64,000 bases of DNA from G965202665 sp965243835 (GCA_965243835.1 OZ251578.1:248001-312000), one strand, 5' to 3'. Counted from the stretch's first letter, positions 50,710-59,961 are shown. Notes: a model not told the origin generated them from the sequence alone. Numbers and translations: made by a program.

Positions 50710-51522
50710 TTACAGGTTGGGAGGGACGGTAGTCATTTTATTCAAGGTTTCCTTGTCTAAATCGATAATGTTATCCGCTAGTTTAGAAAGCTCACGGGAC
50801 ACACTATTCCGGTTGGGAGTAGCAACCGATACTCGAGTTCCCATATTTTGGGCGACACGTACAGCCTCCGTAAAGTCCCCATCTCCCGCAATGAGCACCG
50901 CCTTATCAATCTTTCCTTGTTGCGCCAACATCACCAAATCCAACACTAGCAAGGTATCCACTCCTTTCTGTTTGTGTTCTGGCTCGAAAGCCCCATTTTT
51001 TTCTAACTCGTTTATGAATTGAATTGGATCCTGCCCTAAATCGGACACCATTTTATTGAGGGTAGCTCTTAGATCGCGTTCGTTTTTAGGTCTTATTTCA
51101 ACTATACGTCCCAGTCGGAGTTCAAAGTCAGGGATCTGCACTAATTCAGACAGGATTTTTCGTTGAAATTTTGCTGATTTGTGGTAAGCGGGATAAGCAC
51201 CATCATACCAATAGGTTTTATGAAGGTGTCCTTCGATGCCTCTGCACCAATCTGCAATCTCTTTGGTATTCATTTGTATTCGCGTTTTGGGTATTGAATT
51301 ACCGGAGAAATTTTTGCCTTCCGCTCGTAAATATCCAACATCTATAAAAACGGCATAACGAGAAGATGGTTCGTTTTGTTCGGCTGTCGTTGTGTTTTCT
51401 AGGAGTTTGAAAAAATACGTCTTGGTTTCGCCGATTTTTGCTCGTCTTTCGAGCTTGAGTGTTTCTTCTGGGTTGTCGGCGATGTCATAGTTTCCTGTAT
51501 TTATTTTATTGTTTTCTTTCAT
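50710..51522 (-). CDS. NYN-domain (LabA/DUF88-like) putative RNase
   Basis: 270 residues. Acidic PIN-like residues: Asp61 (YAVFIDVGYLRAEG), Asp189 (KGVDTLLVLDLVMLA), Asp214 and Asp216 (LIAGDGDFTEAVRVA). An N-terminal tail of ~50 polar residues precedes the domain. ATG 51522 follows GGGAGAAG; the frame stays open upstream but the promoter lies there, so that part is leader. AT-rich compared with neighbours. It differs from the NYN gene at 41744 in lacking the zinc knuckle. Confidence 0.85.
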   Translation of the reverse strand: MKENNKINTGNYDIADNPEETLKLERRAKIGETKTYFFKLLENTTTAEQNEPSSRYAVFIDVGYLRAEGKNFSGNSIPKTRIQMNTKEIADWCRGIEGHLHKTYWYDGAYPAYHKSAKFQRKILSELVQIPDFELRLGRIVEIRPKNERDLRATLNKMVSDLGQDPIQFINELEKNGAFEPEHKQKGVDTLLVLDLVMLAQQGKIDKAVLIAGDGDFTEAVRVAQNMGTRVSVATPNRNSVSRELSKLADNIIDLDKETLNKMTTVPPNL

Positions 51523-51701
51523 TTTTCTTTCTTCTCCCGTATCGGGTGGATTCCGCTTGTGTGCGGGTATCCCTTGTAATTTACCTAAAGGGGGGTAAGT
51601 TTCGGCTTTGTAAAATATTTCTAGGTGTTTGACAAAAAATCCCATAGGAAGCCCCAACGATGTCCCATAGGGGACCGTTGCTACCCCCTCTAGGGAAATC
51701 C

Positions 51702-51730
51702 AGTTTAGGGCAACGCCCAATATTTGTCAA
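51702..51730 (-). promoter_or_regulatory. Promoter of the second NYN gene
   Basis: On the minus strand TTGACA (51730-51725), a 17-bp spacer and TAAACT (51707-51702). The start point would leave a leader of roughly 170 bases before ATG 51522, with two CCTATGGGA motifs in it. No gene is seen in 51523-51803. Confidence 0.7.
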
Positions 51731-51803
51731 ACGGGCATCTACCTGGGCTTTTGCCAGGGGCAGGAGCGGGGTTCGTTGGACGGCGGCCCGTTCAGGGGGA
51801 CGG

Positions 51804-52658
51804 TTATAGGTGGGGGGCTACCAGGGAGTTGTAGCGTTCTGTCATTTTTTTCAGGACCTGGGGGCCGGGTTGGTTCCAGATTTCCCGGTTGAAGATTTCC
51901 ACTTCCACCGGGCCGGTGTAGCCGGCGGCGGCTACCGCTTGGGTGAAGCGGGCGAAATCGATCACGCCGTCGCCCATCATTCCCCGGCCTAGCAGCACAT
52001 CGGGCAACGGGTCCAGCCAGTCGCATACCTGGTAGGAAAAAATCCTCCGTCCCGCCCGGTCGATCTGCTCCCATGCCTGCGGGTCCCACCACATATTGAA
52101 AGTATCCACCGTTACCCCCACCGTCTCCTCGGGAAAGCCTTCGGCTATGTCCAGCGCTTGCCGCAGGGAAACGATCACCGACCGGTCGGCGCAGAACATG
52201 GGGTGCAATGGTTCGATCGCCAGCCGCACCCCCGCCTCCCTCGCCGTTGGGACCACCGCCGCGATCCCCTCCTCCACCTGCCGTCGGGAAGCCTCCAAAC
52301 CCGCCCCCTTGACCCCTCCGCACACCAGCACTATCACTTCGCACCCCACGGCCGCCGACTCCTCCACCACTCGCCGGTTCTCCTCCACCGCCCGCCGCCG
52401 ACCGTCGGCGGAGTCGGCGGTGAAAAACCCTCCCCGGCAGTAGGTGGACACCCGCAGGCCGGCCTCCCGCACCATGCGCCCCGCCGCCTCCGCACCGCCC
52501 GCGGCCCGCACCTGCTCCCGCCACAAGCCGATCCATCCGATGCTGGCCCGCACGCACCCGGCCGCCGCCTCCTCTACGCTCCAGTATTCGGTGGTTTTCT
52601 GGTTGAGGCTGAGCCGGCCCCCCCGGCCATCCCGCCCCGACCGTTCCGGCCCGGGCAT
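51804..52658 (-). CDS. Sugar phosphate isomerase/epimerase (TIM barrel)
   Basis: 284 residues of the xylose-isomerase-like TIM-barrel family: STYCRGGFFTADS, VRLAIEPLHPMFCADRSVI, VGVTVDTFNMWWDP, and GYTGPVEVEIFN supply the usual Glu/Asp/His metal ligands. ATG 52658 overlaps the stop of the DUF993 gene (TGATG). It is the last gene of an operon that begins with livK. Substrate unknown; a sugar or cyclitol derivative is likely from context. Confidence 0.88.
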   Translation of the reverse strand: MPGPERSGRDGRGGRLSLNQKTTEYWSVEEAAAGCVRASIGWIGLWREQVRAAGGAEAAGRMVREAGLRVSTYCRGGFFTADSADGRRRAVEENRRVVEESAAVGCEVIVLVCGGVKGAGLEASRRQVEEGIAAVVPTAREAGVRLAIEPLHPMFCADRSVIVSLRQALDIAEGFPEETVGVTVDTFNMWWDPQAWEQIDRAGRRIFSYQVCDWLDPLPDVLLGRGMMGDGVIDFARFTQAVAAAGYTGPVEVEIFNREIWNQPGPQVLKKMTERYNSLVAPHL

Positions 52659-53809
52659 CAAACTACTCCGGCGCAGGCCAGCACCGGGCGCATGCGACGG
52701 GCGGCCGCCTCCGGGTCGGACAGGACCCCGGCCGCATCCGCCAACCGCACCAGCTCGGCCAGGTGAATAATGGAACGGGCCCCCTCCTGTCCGTCCAGCA
52801 TCCGGAAATGATCCTGGTGGCCGTTCAGATAGGCCAAAAACACCAACCCGGTTTTGTAATGAAACGTGGGGGGTTGGAAAATGTGGCGGGACAGGGGCAC
52901 GGTGGGGGCCAGAATCCGGTGAAACTCTTCCGCATCCCCCCGGTCCAAGGCCGCCAAAGCCGCCGCCGCCGCGGGCGCGATAGCGTCGAAAATCCCCAGC
53001 AGGGCGTCGCTGTGACCCATGTCGTCGCCCGCAATCAGGTTGGGGAAGTTGAAGTCGTCCCCGGTGTAGCAACGAACCCTCTCCGGCAGGCGCCGCCGGA
53101 ACTCCACCTCCAACTCTTCGTCCAGCATGGACACTTTCACCCCCTCCACCGCCCGGGCATTGTCCGCGACGATCGCAACCAGCGCCTCCATGGCCCGTTG
53201 CGGGTCGGCCCAACCCCAGTATCCTTGCAACGCCGGGTCGAACATCGGCCCCAGCCAATGCAGGATCACCGGCCGGTCCGCCTCCCCCAGCACCCGCTGA
53301 TACACCCGGGCGTAATCCTCCGGCCCGCGCGCGCAGGCCGCCACCGCCCGGCTGGCCATCATCACCGCCGTCCCTCCCCGTTCCTGCACGAAAGCCAACT
53401 GCTCCAGATAGGCCGCCGTCGCCGCCTCCAGCGACCACCGCCCCTCCTCCAGTTCGTCGGTGTTGATTCCGCACACCGCCCATCCCCCCTCCGCCCGCGC
53501 CTCAGCCAGGCACCGGTCGATCAGGATGCGCACCGCCCCCGCAGGCAGGCCCGTTCCCCGCTGGGCGGTGTCCATCGCCTCCGCCACCCCCAACCCGGCG
53601 GACCACAGAAAACGGCGATAGGACAGGGTGGCCTCCCAGTCCACGGCCCCCGTCCCCACCGGGTCGCCCCGCGGGTCGGCCGCCACATGGGCGGCCGCCA
53701 ACGCCGCCCGCGACCGGGGAGGCCCGGCCGGGGCCGCGATTGGAGCGGCCCGGCCCAGGCGGTAGGTTTCCACCGTCCCCTCCCGGGTGGGAAGGGGCAA
53801 CTCGGTCAC
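52658..53809 (-). CDS. DUF993 (DHDPS/NAL-like) protein
   Basis: 383 residues. DUF993 members resemble the dihydrodipicolinate synthase/N-acetylneuraminate lyase fold: AGLGVAEAMDTAQRGTGL, VCGINTDELEEG, PVILHWLGPMFDPAL, VEGVKVSMLDEELEVEFRR, and YTGDDFNFPNLIAGD. Likely an aldolase or dehydratase for a sugar acid. GTG start 53809 overlaps the oxidoreductase stop (GTGA). Confidence 0.88.
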   Translation of the reverse strand: MTELPLPTREGTVETYRLGRAAPIAAPAGPPRSRAALAAAHVAADPRGDPVGTGAVDWEATLSYRRFLWSAGLGVAEAMDTAQRGTGLPAGAVRILIDRCLAEARAEGGWAVCGINTDELEEGRWSLEAATAAYLEQLAFVQERGGTAVMMASRAVAACARGPEDYARVYQRVLGEADRPVILHWLGPMFDPALQGYWGWADPQRAMEALVAIVADNARAVEGVKVSMLDEELEVEFRRRLPERVRCYTGDDFNFPNLIAGDDMGHSDALLGIFDAIAPAAAAALAALDRGDAEEFHRILAPTVPLSRHIFQPPTFHYKTGLVFLAYLNGHQDHFRMLDGQEGARSIIHLAELVRLADAAGVLSDPEAAARRMRPVLACAGVV

Positions 53810-54951
53810 GGCCGCACTTCGGCCAGGTCCGCCCAGCGCCGCTCCCGCCAGGAAAGCAGGGCCGCCTCCACCAGTTCCAAACCCCGCACCGCCCCGGCGA
53901 AAGTCCAGGGAAAAGGCTCCCCGGCCGCTACGTAACGCAGGAACGCCTCCCACTGCAGTTTGAAACCGTTGTCGGACGGCGGTTGCTCCACGGCCGTCCA
54001 TCCCGCCCGGAAATCAATCGGGTTGGGAACATCCGGGTTCCACACCGGGCGGGGAGCGGCGGCCCGGTCCTGCCGGCGGCACTCGCGCAGGCCGGCCACC
54101 GCCGAGCCGTCCACGCCGTCCACTTGGAACATCGCCAAATCGTCCCGGTAGACCCTGGTCGTCCAGGAAGAGTTGATCTGGACCACCGCCCCCTCCCGCA
54201 ACCGCATAATGGCGTAGGCGGCGTCGTCGGCGGTGGCCGGATAGGCCACCCCGTCTTCGTAACGGACGGGAATGTGGGTTTGCCCCAGCGCGCACACCGA
54301 CTCGATTTCCCCGAACAGGTCCTCCACCACGTACTGCCAGTGCGGAAACATGTCCAGGATGATGGAACCCCCCTCCTCGGCCCGGTAGTTCCAAGCGGGG
54401 CGTTGCGCCTCTCCGTCCAACCCTTCGTTTACCCAGTAGCCGAAATCGACCCGCACCGACAGGATGCGGCCGAAAAACCCCTGATCCAGCAGGGTGCGCA
54501 ACCCCCGCAACCCGGGCAGGAACAACTTGTCGGCCACGATCCCGTGTTTGACCTCCTCCCGCTCGGCCCGGGCCAGCAGGCGCCGGGCGTCGGCGGCCGA
54601 CTCCGCCAAAGGCTTCTCGCAGTAGACGGCTTTGCCCGCCTCCAAGGCCGCCTCCACCGCCTCCGCCCGCCGGTTGGTGGACTGCGCGTCGAAGTAGATT
54701 TCCACCTCCGGGTCGTCCAGGACTTCCCGCACATCGCAGGTCCACAGCTCCACATCGTGGGCGGCGGCCACCGCGGCCACCTTCTCCGGGTTGCGGCCCA
54801 CCAGCACCGGCTCCGGAATGAGGCGGGAGCCGTCGGGCAGGGCGACCCCGCCCTGGTCGCGCAGGGGGATGAGGGAGCGGGCCAGGTGCTGGTTGCGCCC
54901 CATCCGCCCGGTGACCCCGTTCATGGCGATGCGGATGATCCGGTCTACCAT
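53806..54951 (-). CDS. Gfo/Idh/MocA-family oxidoreductase
   Basis: 381 residues. N-terminal NAD(P)-binding Rossmann domain (IAMNGVTGRMGRNQHLARS), the family motif EKPLAESAADARRLL, and the C-terminal substrate domain (RAEEGGSIILDMFPHWQYV). Oxidises a sugar or cyclitol hydroxyl. Operon with DUF993 and the isomerase after the Liv-type transporter, so the three enzymes probably degrade its substrate. Confidence 0.9.
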   Translation of the reverse strand: MVDRIIRIAMNGVTGRMGRNQHLARSLIPLRDQGGVALPDGSRLIPEPVLVGRNPEKVAAVAAAHDVELWTCDVREVLDDPEVEIYFDAQSTNRRAEAVEAALEAGKAVYCEKPLAESAADARRLLARAEREEVKHGIVADKLFLPGLRGLRTLLDQGFFGRILSVRVDFGYWVNEGLDGEAQRPAWNYRAEEGGSIILDMFPHWQYVVEDLFGEIESVCALGQTHIPVRYEDGVAYPATADDAAYAIMRLREGAVVQINSSWTTRVYRDDLAMFQVDGVDGSAVAGLRECRRQDRAAAPRPVWNPDVPNPIDFRAGWTAVEQPPSDNGFKLQWEAFLRYVAAGEPFPWTFAGAVRGLELVEAALLSWRERRWADLAEVRP

Positions 54952-54966
54952 CAGCCGTCCCCCGGT

Positions 54967-56031
54967 TTAGTCCCAGTCCAGCCAGGAGGGGAGCCGGTTC
55001 CGCTCCCGCAACGTGCCCACGATCCCGGACGGGAAAAACAGCAAAATCAACACCATCAAGGCCCCGGTGATGGCCAGGTTGATCTCCGAACCCCCGAACC
55101 ACGTAAGCGAAATTTCGTCGAATGCTACGATCAGGATGGCCCCGATGACCGGTCCGGCCACCGCTCCCCGCCCGCCCACGATGGCCATCAGCACCATGCG
55201 GGCCGCCATGGCGATGATCAGGAAAATTACCGGCCGCAGGTAGGCGATCGAATACCCCCACAAGGCCCCCGCCACTCCGGGGAAGAAGGCGCTCAGGGCG
55301 AAGGCCATCAGCTTGTAACGCCGGGTGTTGATGCCCGACACTTCCGCTTTGACCTCGTCGGCGGCGATGGCCCGCAACGCCAAACCGAACTTGGAATGGG
55401 CCACCCGGTAGCCGAGGGCCACCGCCCCGACGGCCGCGGCCAGCATCGCATAGTAGAAAGGGACTTTTATCCAGGTCACGTCCAGCGGAACAAGGGGCAG
55501 GCTCACGCCGTTGGACCCGCCCAGGTAACTCCAGTTGTCCATCAGCAGGGTCACCACCAGCAACAGGGCGATGGTGGAAATGATAAAAGACGGCCCCCGC
55601 GTCCGGTACGTGATCAGCCCGGCCACCACCCCCAGGCCCATGGCCACCGCCCCGGCCAGCAAAGCGGTGGCGAACGGGGACCAGCCGAACTCCAAAAGCA
55701 ACATGCCGGAAACGTAACCGCCCACTCCCCAGAACACGTTGTGTCCCAGGGAGATGTAGCCGGTGTATCCCCCCAGGATGTTCCAGCTGGAGGTCAAGGC
55801 GATCCACATAAACGCCACCGTCCCCAACTGCAGCACGTAGTTGTAGGAGTCCATGCCCCGCCACAGCGGCAGGATTACGGATACGGCGATCGCCGTCCAC
55901 AGCACCGTCCGGCGCAACGCCCCCGAGGGGCGCCGGCCTTCCTTGGGCGGCGGGGCGGCGGGGGAGGGGCCCCCGGTCGTTTCCTCCTCCTGTTGCGCGG
56001 TCGCGGGGGAGAGGGGGCGTTCTCCGGTCAT
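54967..56031 (-). CDS. livM: Branched-chain-amino-acid-type ABC permease LivM
   Basis: 354 residues, a Pro/Glu-rich cytoplasmic N-terminus (about 1-38) and about nine transmembrane helices. LivM signatures: GYTGYISLGHNVFWGVGGY, FGLALRAIAADEVKAEVSGIN, and MAARMVLMAIVGGRGAVAGPVIGA. ATG 56031 overlaps the livH stop (ATGA). Confidence 0.9.
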   Translation of the reverse strand: MTGERPLSPATAQQEEETTGGPSPAAPPPKEGRRPSGALRRTVLWTAIAVSVILPLWRGMDSYNYVLQLGTVAFMWIALTSSWNILGGYTGYISLGHNVFWGVGGYVSGMLLLEFGWSPFATALLAGAVAMGLGVVAGLITYRTRGPSFIISTIALLLVVTLLMDNWSYLGGSNGVSLPLVPLDVTWIKVPFYYAMLAAAVGAVALGYRVAHSKFGLALRAIAADEVKAEVSGINTRRYKLMAFALSAFFPGVAGALWGYSIAYLRPVIFLIIAMAARMVLMAIVGGRGAVAGPVIGAILIVAFDEISLTWFGGSEINLAITGALMVLILLFFPSGIVGTLRERNRLPSWLDWD

Positions 56032-56900
56032 ATCCGCACCTTTTTGCCGAACAGCCCGTGCGGGCGGATGAGCAACACGATGAACAGCACCCCGAAGAAC
56101 GTGATGGGGGCCCACACCGGCCCGATGGTGTCGCTCACGAAGGAGGAAATGACCGCCAGCCCCAACGCCCCGATCACCGCCCCTTTCAGACTGCCCAAAC
56201 CGCCCAGCACGATCAGGGAGAGCAGGATGGCGATCCACTGCCAGTGCCGGGAGGGGAAGAAGGGGAATATGAAACTCACCAACGCCCCGGCCGCGCCCGC
56301 CACCGCCATCCCGATGCCGAAGGCGATGGTGGACACCCGGCGCACATCCACCCCCACGATCTGGGCCGCGTCCCGGTTTTGCATGGTGGCCCGCACCCCG
56401 TACCCGAGGCGGGTGAATTTGAGAAACAGCCACAGACCGGTGAGCAACAGGGAGCTGGTCAGCAGGGCGTAGAACTGGCCAGCGGGGATGAACAGGTCTC
56501 CCAAGGTGAACGCCTCCCGGGCGTAGGAGGTGTTGACGGTGCGGAAAATGCCGGTGAAGAAATAGGACATCAGGCCTTCCAGGACGAACGCCAGCCCGAA
56601 GGTGAGCAACACGGTCATTTCCGGGAACTTGGGGGAGCCTTCGATGCGGGGGAAAAGCAGGCGGTAGAGGCCCGCTCCCAGCAGGAAAAACAGGGGCAGG
56701 GCGGCCAGCATGGACAGCAACGGATCCACCCCCCAGCCCGCGAACAGGTAATAGCTGAAATAGGCGGCCAGCACCACGAAGGCGGCGTGCGACAGGTTGA
56801 CCACCCGCATCACCCCGAAGAGCAGGGTCAAGCCGGAGGCCATCAGCGCGTACACGCCCCCCAGCAATATCCCCAGAATCAGAACCTGAACGTAATGCAT
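56028..56900 (-). CDS. livH: Branched-chain-amino-acid-type ABC permease LivH
   Basis: 290 residues with about eight transmembrane helices: GGVYALMASGLTLLFGVMRV, NLSHAAFVVLAAYF, GYGVRATMQNRDAAQIVGVD, LIVLGGLGSLKGAVIGA. ATG 56900 overlaps the livF stop (TAATG). Second permease of the transporter. Confidence 0.9.
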   Translation of the reverse strand: MHYVQVLILGILLGGVYALMASGLTLLFGVMRVVNLSHAAFVVLAAYFSYYLFAGWGVDPLLSMLAALPLFFLLGAGLYRLLFPRIEGSPKFPEMTVLLTFGLAFVLEGLMSYFFTGIFRTVNTSYAREAFTLGDLFIPAGQFYALLTSSLLLTGLWLFLKFTRLGYGVRATMQNRDAAQIVGVDVRRVSTIAFGIGMAVAGAAGALVSFIFPFFPSRHWQWIAILLSLIVLGGLGSLKGAVIGALGLAVISSFVSDTIGPVWAPITFFGVLFIVLLIRPHGLFGKKVRI

Positions 56901-57649
56901 TACGACTCCGTCGCCGGGCCCGCCGGGGCGGCCAGCGACCCCAGGTAGAGGTCCCGGAGGCGCGGGTCGTCCAGTATCCGGTCGGAGGGCCCCTCGAACC
57001 GTTTGGTGCCCAAATCCAGCACAAAGGCCCGGTCGGTCGCCTCCAAACCTTTTTTGACGTTCTGCTCCACCAACACCACCGTGATGCCCATCTCCGAGAC
57101 CAATCGGCGGATGGCGTCGAACACCACCGCGTTGATCTGCGGGGCCAGCCCCAGGCTGGGTTCGTCGATCATCATCAGTTTCGGTTCGATCATAAGGGCC
57201 CGGGCCAGGGCCAGAATCTGCTGTTCCCCGCCGGACATGGTTTGCGCCAGTTGCGAGGAACGTTCCGCCAACCGGGGGAACATGGCAAAGGCCCGCTCCG
57301 TCCGATCCTCGATGAGTCGGCGATCGCGTACCAGGTATCCGCCCATTACCAGGTTTTCCTTGACGGTCATCTCCGGAAACAATGTTCGGTCCTGGGGGAC
57401 GAAACAAACTCCGGCCCGCAACACCCGGTCCGGGCGCAACCCGCCGATGGGTTGGTCGGCGAAGGTGATGGTTCCGTCCCGGGGGGCCAGCAAGCCGGCC
57501 ACCGTTTTCAGCAAGGTGGATTTGCCGGCCCCGTTGGGCCCGATTATGCAGTAGGCGCCTCCCTCTTCCATGCTCATCGACACGTCGGTGAGGATGTCCG
57601 GCCCCGGCCCGTATCCGGCCCGCACCCCGGAAATTTCCAGCAACGCCAT
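56900..57649 (-). CDS. livF: ABC transporter ATPase LivF
   Basis: 249 residues: Walker A GPNGAGKSTLLKT, signature MSGGEQQILALARAL, Walker B LMMIDEPSLGLAP and EQNVKKGLEATDRAFVLDLG, all LivF-like. ATG 57649 overlaps the livG stop (TGATG); a GTG one codon earlier is less likely. Confidence 0.92.
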   Translation of the reverse strand: MALLEISGVRAGYGPGPDILTDVSMSMEEGGAYCIIGPNGAGKSTLLKTVAGLLAPRDGTITFADQPIGGLRPDRVLRAGVCFVPQDRTLFPEMTVKENLVMGGYLVRDRRLIEDRTERAFAMFPRLAERSSQLAQTMSGGEQQILALARALMIEPKLMMIDEPSLGLAPQINAVVFDAIRRLVSEMGITVVLVEQNVKKGLEATDRAFVLDLGTKRFEGPSDRILDDPRLRDLYLGSLAAPAGPATES

Positions 57650-58383
57650 CACCCTTCTCCCAGGTAGGCGTCCAGCACCCGCCGGTCTTCCCGCACCGCC
57701 TGCGGCTCGTCTTGGATCACCACCTGTCCGTGGGCCATCACCACGATGGATTGGCCCAAGCGCATCACCAAATCCATATTGTGCTCCACGATCAGAAAAG
57801 TGGTTCCTTGACGGTTCAGTTCCTGAATGCGGTCCATTATCCGCTCCAGCAGGGCCGGGTTGACGCCTCCGGCCGGTTCGTCCAGCAACACCATTTTCGG
57901 TTCGGACATCAAAATGGAAGCCAGTTCCAGCAGTTTGCGCTGGCCGTAGGAAAGCCGTTTGGCGGGTTCCTCGGCCAGACGTTCGATGCCGACGAACGTC
58001 AGGATGTCCATGGCCCGCCCCCGTTCCGCGGAGCGCATGCGCCCGCCCAGCAGGCTGGAGAGGTTGTTGGGCACGGTGGAGGCCATCATATTTTCCAGCA
58101 CGGTCATTTCCCGCAACTCCCGGGTGATTTGAAAGGTGCGCCCCATGCCCTGCTTGGCGATCTTGTGGGCCATCAATCCGGTGATGTCCCGCCCTTCGAA
58201 GAGGACCCGCCCCGAGTCGGGAACCACCACCCCGGAGATGACGTCGAAGGCGGTGGTTTTGCCCGCCCCGTTGGGGCCGATGAGGGCCGTTATGGACCCG
58301 GCGGCCACCGAGAAGGACGCCCGGTCGACCGCCACCAACCCGCCGTAGGTTTTGGTGAGGTCGCGGATTTCCAGCAAGGCCAT
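57649..58383 (-). CDS. livG: ABC transporter ATPase LivG
   Basis: 244 residues: Walker A GPNGAGKTTAFDVISG, GMGRTFQITRELREMTVLEN, signature LSYGQRKLLELASIL, Walker B MVLLDEPAGGVNP, and VEHNMDLVMRL. The LivG-type C-terminal DEPQAV...VLDAYLGEG is present. A strong hairpin lies just upstream, between livK and livG. Confidence 0.92.
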   Translation of the reverse strand: MALLEIRDLTKTYGGLVAVDRASFSVAAGSITALIGPNGAGKTTAFDVISGVVVPDSGRVLFEGRDITGLMAHKIAKQGMGRTFQITRELREMTVLENMMASTVPNNLSSLLGGRMRSAERGRAMDILTFVGIERLAEEPAKRLSYGQRKLLELASILMSEPKMVLLDEPAGGVNPALLERIMDRIQELNRQGTTFLIVEHNMDLVMRLGQSIVVMAHGQVVIQDEPQAVREDRRVLDAYLGEG

Positions 58384-58443
58384 CGGGGGTGATTCCGGTC
58401 AGGGAGCTCGGCGCCCCCTCAGCGCATCCCGGCGCGGCGGGCG

Positions 58444-58476
58444 GGGGAGGGGTCCGTTGTCACCGGGCCCCTCCCC
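58444..58476 (-). other. Hairpin between livK and livG
   Basis: GGGGAGGGG (58444-58452) and CCCCTCCCC (58468-58476) form a 9-bp stem with a partly paired 15-base interior. No T-tract follows. In such operons a hairpin here often stabilises or attenuates the transcript so that the binding protein is made in excess. Confidence 0.65.
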
Positions 58477-58496
58477 GTCCTGACGCGTATGCCGGT

Positions 58497-59825
58497 TTAC
58501 CAGTCCGGCTTGGGGTACTGCAGGTCGGTGGTTCCGGGGAACTCGCCTACCGGATACACGAACTCCAACTCTCCGTCTTGCCACTGGTTGACCAGGAAGC
58601 TGCGGGCCAAGGGCAGGCCCCGGTCGTCCCAGGAGAAGTCCCCCATAATGGTGGACACCGGGTTCTCCGGGGTGCGGGCGTGCAACCACTGCGACATGGC
58701 GGCGTTGTCGGGTCCCCCCGCGCCTTCTATGGCCTGGGCCATTCCCTGGCACACCGCAAACGGGATGGCTTCGTCCTCGTCCGGGGCTTTGCCGAAGTCT
58801 TCGGTGAAACCGTCGATGAAGTCCTGGTTGGTGTAGGTCTGACCGGCCAGGGAGCCGGAGAAGTTGGCCAAGGGGCTCCACACGGAGTGGATGACGATCC
58901 CGTTGGCGGTATCGCCCAGCGCGTCGTAGAACTCGGACTGGGCCCCCTGCGACATATACACCAGCGGAATCTGCGCGCCCACCGTTTGCAGGGCCTGCGC
59001 CAGCGAGATGGCTTCGTCGGGGGAGGCGGTGGCCGCCGCCAAAAAGTCCGGGTTGGCGGCGCTGATGGAGTTGGCCAGGGTCAGCCAGTCGGTGTACCCC
59101 ACCGGCCACACCTCGTCGAAAACCAGTTCCATGCCCATATCGGTCAGATATCCGGGGGCCAGGGGGTAGGTCTCGTCCGAGCCGGGGATGCTCACGTCGC
59201 CGCCCATAAAGCCGTTGGCGATGGCCCCGGCGAAGAAGTCATCGGCGGCCACCACCGCGGCCCGCACCGGAGCGTTCTCGATGAGGCCCGACCCGGTGTA
59301 GTAGCCCACCAGGTCCACGATGGAGGAGCCGGTCAACTCGGCCGGCAACTGCTGGAAGTAGAACAGGTTCTGGTAGCCGCGGGCGTAGAGCCGCATGGCC
59401 CCGCTGGAGGGAACCGGGTAGACGTAGCCGTTCTGCTCGGCGACAGTGGAGGCCGGGAAGCCGAGCAGGCTGGAGAAGGTGCCCAGCAAGGCGTCCACGT
59501 TTTCCACGTTGATGAAGCGCTCGGTTTGGGTGACCGTTACTTCGGTGTCGCTGCGGTTGTCCTCCAACAGCAACTCCACCGGACGGCCCAGGATTCCGCC
59601 CCGCTCGTTCAACTCGGCCACGCAGAACCGGTAACCGTCGGCGTGCTTGGAGCCGGGAATGGAGAACTCCCCGGTCAGGGGCAACGAAGCTCCCAGCACG
59701 ATCGGGTCCGGCTCCTCCATAACGGGGGCGGCGGTGGTGGTAGTCGGGTCGGAGCCCGAATCGCCGCAGGCGGCCGCCGCCAGCGCCAATACCGCAATCA
59801 ACGTTGTCCATTTCCAAGTTTTCAT
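58497..59825 (-). CDS. Periplasmic-type substrate-binding lipoprotein LivK-like
   Basis: 442 residues. Lipoprotein signal with lipobox LAAAAC (Cys20), a short Thr-rich spacer, then a type I periplasmic-binding fold (VLGASLPLTGEF...YRFCVAELNERGGILGRPVEL). Delivers the substrate to LivHMGF. ATG 59825 is five bases behind GGAGG. The linked Gfo/Idh, DUF993 and isomerase genes suggest a sugar-like rather than amino-acid ligand (inference). Confidence 0.9.
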   Translation of the reverse strand: MKTWKWTTLIAVLALAAAACGDSGSDPTTTTAAPVMEEPDPIVLGASLPLTGEFSIPGSKHADGYRFCVAELNERGGILGRPVELLLEDNRSDTEVTVTQTERFINVENVDALLGTFSSLLGFPASTVAEQNGYVYPVPSSGAMRLYARGYQNLFYFQQLPAELTGSSIVDLVGYYTGSGLIENAPVRAAVVAADDFFAGAIANGFMGGDVSIPGSDETYPLAPGYLTDMGMELVFDEVWPVGYTDWLTLANSISAANPDFLAAATASPDEAISLAQALQTVGAQIPLVYMSQGAQSEFYDALGDTANGIVIHSVWSPLANFSGSLAGQTYTNQDFIDGFTEDFGKAPDEDEAIPFAVCQGMAQAIEGAGGPDNAAMSQWLHARTPENPVSTIMGDFSWDDRGLPLARSFLVNQWQDGELEFVYPVGEFPGTTDLQYPKPDW

Positions 59826-59879
59826 CGTAACCTCCATGGTTATTGCCCGTCGCCGAGCCTTGGTCCGGGATTTGAGCCC

Positions 59880-59907
59880 ATTATACAAACGATTGCGAAA
59901 GGGGCAA
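59880..59907 (-). promoter_or_regulatory. livK operon promoter
   Basis: On the minus strand TTGCCC (59907-59902), a 16-bp spacer and a perfect TATAAT (59885-59880), about 55 bp before the livK ATG. Confidence 0.6.
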
Positions 59908-59937
59908 ACGCCTGCTAAGGGGCGCGTCCAATTAATC

Positions 59938-59961
59938 GGCCATGTTAAAGGCCATGTTAAA
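59938..59961. repeat. Tandem 12-bp direct repeat upstream of livK
   Basis: GGCCATGTTAAA occurs twice head to tail (59938-59949 and 59950-59961), about 30 bp upstream of the livK -35 box and just beyond the MFS gene stop. It could be an activator or repressor site. It is not the palindrome expected for a LacI regulator. Confidence 0.5.

Noticed and set aside
51523..51720. N-terminal extension of the second NYN protein to the TTG at 51720
   Set aside because: That codon lies in the spacer of a good -35/-10 promoter, so it would not be transcribed; ATG 51522 has its own Shine-Dalgarno.
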